A stretch of DNA of 64,000 nucleotides from positions 246,313 to 310,312 of the forward strand of contig VFFE01007033.1 of NCBI GenBank assembly GCA_008921705.1, written 5' to 3'. Below are positions 63,987 to 64,000 of the stretch, one piece after another (within the stretch, counting starts at the first letter, position 1; the number at the start of each line of letters is the position of its first letter). The notes beneath the pieces were generated by a model. It was not told the DNA's origin, did not search any database, and was given only the letters and a program-made list of their open reading frames with translations. Source of the DNA: Burhinus oedicnemus. Lineage: Eukaryota; Chordata; Aves; Charadriiformes; Burhinidae. The position numbers and the translations under genes are program-made.

Positions 63987-64000
63987 ACACACAAAAAATA
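62629..64000 (-). other. PCSK6: PCSK6 intron, continuing off the right edge
   Basis: Sequence upstream of exon w1. I looked for the preceding prodomain exon and did not find it. The window ends in an A28 run (63958-63985) followed by a short CA tract. Confidence 0.7.

Noticed and set aside
1..64000. CRISPR array, phage, operon, riboswitch or mobile cassette of bacterial type
   Set aside because: The window is vertebrate: spliced genes, CpG islands and CR1 elements. No regular spacer-repeat array or bacterial gene is present.
62629..64000. A further 5' exon of PCSK6 (prodomain)
   Set aside because: No frame with the expected prodomain motifs and splice sites was found; it should lie beyond the right edge.

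Overview
This window is vertebrate nuclear DNA, almost certainly from a bird. The protein-coding exons read as close relatives of human genes. The only recognisable transposons are CR1 LINE fragments with the avian-type 3' terminus (ATTCTRTG-like octamers), promoters sit in very GC-rich CpG islands, and there is one 20-base N gap typical of a draft assembly. The gene order CHSY1 - SELENOS - SNRPA1 - PCSK6, all on the minus strand, is that of human 15q26.3. Exons were rebuilt by eye from reading frames, GT/AG splice sites, codon phase and similarity to the known families; every adjoining exon pair kept phase.

Layout. 1-9286 is the 5' part of CHSY1: exon 1, the whole of intron 1 and the first 23 bases of exon 2. 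9287-18780 is intergenic with no gene I can support. 18799-25383 is SELENOS: six coding exons, an in-frame UGA for selenocysteine and a form 2 SECIS element in the 3' UTR. 25739-31747 is SNRPA1 in nine coding exons, giving a 255-residue protein. 31748-37317 holds the SNRPA1 CpG island, intergenic sequence and the PCSK6 3' UTR. 37318-62628 carries 19 exons of PCSK6, from the prodomain/catalytic junction to the stop (818 residues); its first exons lie to the right of the window. The large PCSK6 introns hold three CR1 pieces and several tandem repeats.

The four genes do not form a pathway or operon. CHSY1 makes chondroitin in the Golgi, SELENOS acts in ER-associated degradation, SNRPA1 is a U2 snRNP core protein and PCSK6 is a secretory-pathway proprotein convertase. 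They are neighbours by conserved synteny. SNRPA1 ends only about 340 bp before the SELENOS start codon, so the two share a GC-rich zone. I found no CRISPR array, prokaryotic feature, viral gene or convincing novel system. The points most worth checking are the SECIS element, two near-consensus ER-stress elements upstream of SELENOS, a 4-residue loss removing two cysteines from the PCSK6 Cys-rich domain, pentanucleotide repeats in two CpG islands, and a diverged minisatellite in a PCSK6 intron.
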